This document shows, one piece after another, positions 63,125-64,000 of a stretch of DNA of 64,000 nucleotides. The first letter of the stretch is position 1. The number at the start of each line of letters is the position of its first letter. Made by a program: the position numbers and the translations under genes. The notes below the pieces were generated by a model. The model was not told where the DNA came from. It did no database searches and worked only from the letters and a program-made list of their open reading frames with translations. This stretch comes from Nitzschia sp. DOCU1. Taxonomy: Eukaryota > Bacillariophyta > Bacillariophyceae > Bacillariales > Bacillariaceae. The stretch covers positions 868,001 through 932,000 of the forward strand of contig OX595985.1 in assembly GCA_951394045.1 (NCBI GenBank), given 5' to 3'.

Positions 63125-64000
63125 GCCATCAGTATCTACGCCATTCTTCTTACCAGTAGAACCCCCAATATGGCTTTGATGAAATTCCGTGTCGGTGGAT
63201 CCGGGAAGTTGTTAGAGCACTTGAAAAGAAGGAAGGTCTTGATTGAAATGGAGTCACCAAAGTGATGCGTGACGCCCATATCAACATGACGCTGACGGAT
63301 GAAATCTTAAGGGATGCCATTTTTGTATGGACGCGGAAGAAGATAAATTTCGAGTAGGACTTTTCTCTGCAGGCAAGATAGCTCAGTCTACCGGGTAGGC
63401 TGATGGTGATGGACGTAATGCTTCTGGCAATCCATAGGTCCATCAACCCACGGATACTATTTCATCGCTTTTAAGTGCTCTTTTGAACTTGCCGACACGA
63501 GAGGACTATTCCATTCAAACGAAAAGGTGATGGCGTCACGTCATCGCACCGTCCGTGCGCCAAGATGATGTGCACGATGATGCTTCCGCGTGGATCTTCC
63601 ATTCGACAAGTTGTGAACTCGTTCGGCTCTTGGCATCAAGTTTGCATCACTGTCTGTCTGTCCGATTAACACTCCGCGCGAGCGCGTCCGTCTTCTCCTA
63701 CTGAGGAATGTTTCTCGACGAATTCGTGCTCTGCACAAGACTTGGAAACAAACTAACCGATAGTCAAACTCATGTGGGCAATGTCGCTTCGATTTTCACC
63801 TCGAAAATCAATGAAGCGACCAAGAACTTGGCTATTTGGAAAACCTGGGAAGCCATAGTAATGGCCCTATTTTGTTCTTGCTGGCCGAAAAGATCTGAAT
63901 TTGACCGGTGACCGGATTCTTTTGCACTACCAGACTTTGAAACATTTGGAACGATCGTCCAGAAGAAATGGGTTGCTTTCGTTGTCATAAAAACAAACAT
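63125..64000. other. Right end of window, no clear gene
   Basis: Several frames of 60-100 residues exist on both strands (63150-63446 -, 63708-63911 +, 63770-64000 -), but none has recognisable domains or convincing composition. The frame at 63770-64000 (-) is open at the window edge and could be the end of a gene lying to the right. Confidence 0.3.

Noticed and set aside
63373..63445. tRNA-like start GCAAGATAGCTCAGTC
   Set aside because: It resembles a D-arm, but no acceptor-stem pairing, anticodon arm or TTCGA-type T-loop follows at the right spacing.

Overview
This is nuclear DNA from a eukaryote, most likely a diatom (probably a raphid pennate; species not determinable from sequence alone). 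The genes are mostly intron-poor, with short GT-AG introns of about 70-100 bp. The set includes HEATR5/LAA1, SYF1, EXO70, an ERD1-type EXS protein and a TOM1-type seven-helix protein. There are also two S-adenosylmethionine decarboxylase/aminopropyltransferase fusions, a gene type reported from diatoms and linked there to the long-chain polyamines of the silica wall. A secreted or membrane protein with PSxxPT-type Pro/Ser repeats fits the same assignment. I see no rRNA, tRNA or CRISPR.

Layout. 0-22 kb is ordinary gene-dense sequence on both strands: a partial single-TM protein, HEATR5-like (3 exons, -), a Pro/Ser-rich type I membrane protein, two coiled-coil tail-anchored proteins with a matching C-terminal signature, a METTL21-like methyltransferase with a signal peptide, a TOM1-like 7TM protein, an MIT-like acidic protein, and polyamine fusion copy A (5 exons). 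22.0-23.5 kb is a frameshifted 3' copy of an EXS-domain gene whose full-length version lies at 49.4-51.7 kb. 23.56-27.74 kb is an apparently complete piggyBac element (TTAA at both ends, all transposase aspartates present) that also carries a small second gene with a P2X7-ballast-like zinc motif. 27.9-48.3 kb is a very large tandem array of about 85 units of 204 bp, each coding for 68 residues with a CxC...CxxC motif. It is interrupted 13 times by a 233-bp segment that looks like a captured antisense exon. 48.9-49.35 kb is the broken 3' end of a coiled-coil gene. 49.4-61.5 kb returns to ordinary genes: EXS protein, SYF1, EXO70 and polyamine fusion copy B (5 exons). 61.5-64 kb is gene-poor and holds decayed fragments, including a MiaB-type one.

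How the parts relate. Fusion copies A and B share domain order, intron positions and an N-terminal membrane anchor, so they are paralogues. Copy B keeps the pyruvoyl-forming Ser and catalytic Cys of the decarboxylase, but its aminopropyltransferase motifs have drifted. Copy A has lost both decarboxylase residues but keeps more canonical aminopropyltransferase motifs. The pair therefore looks like complementary loss in a bifunctional enzyme, with B perhaps supplying decarboxylated AdoMet and A transferring aminopropyl groups. The piggyBac element and the array lie between direct 1.5-kb duplicates of the EXS 3' end, so this interval is a dynamic, recently rearranged island in conserved surroundings.
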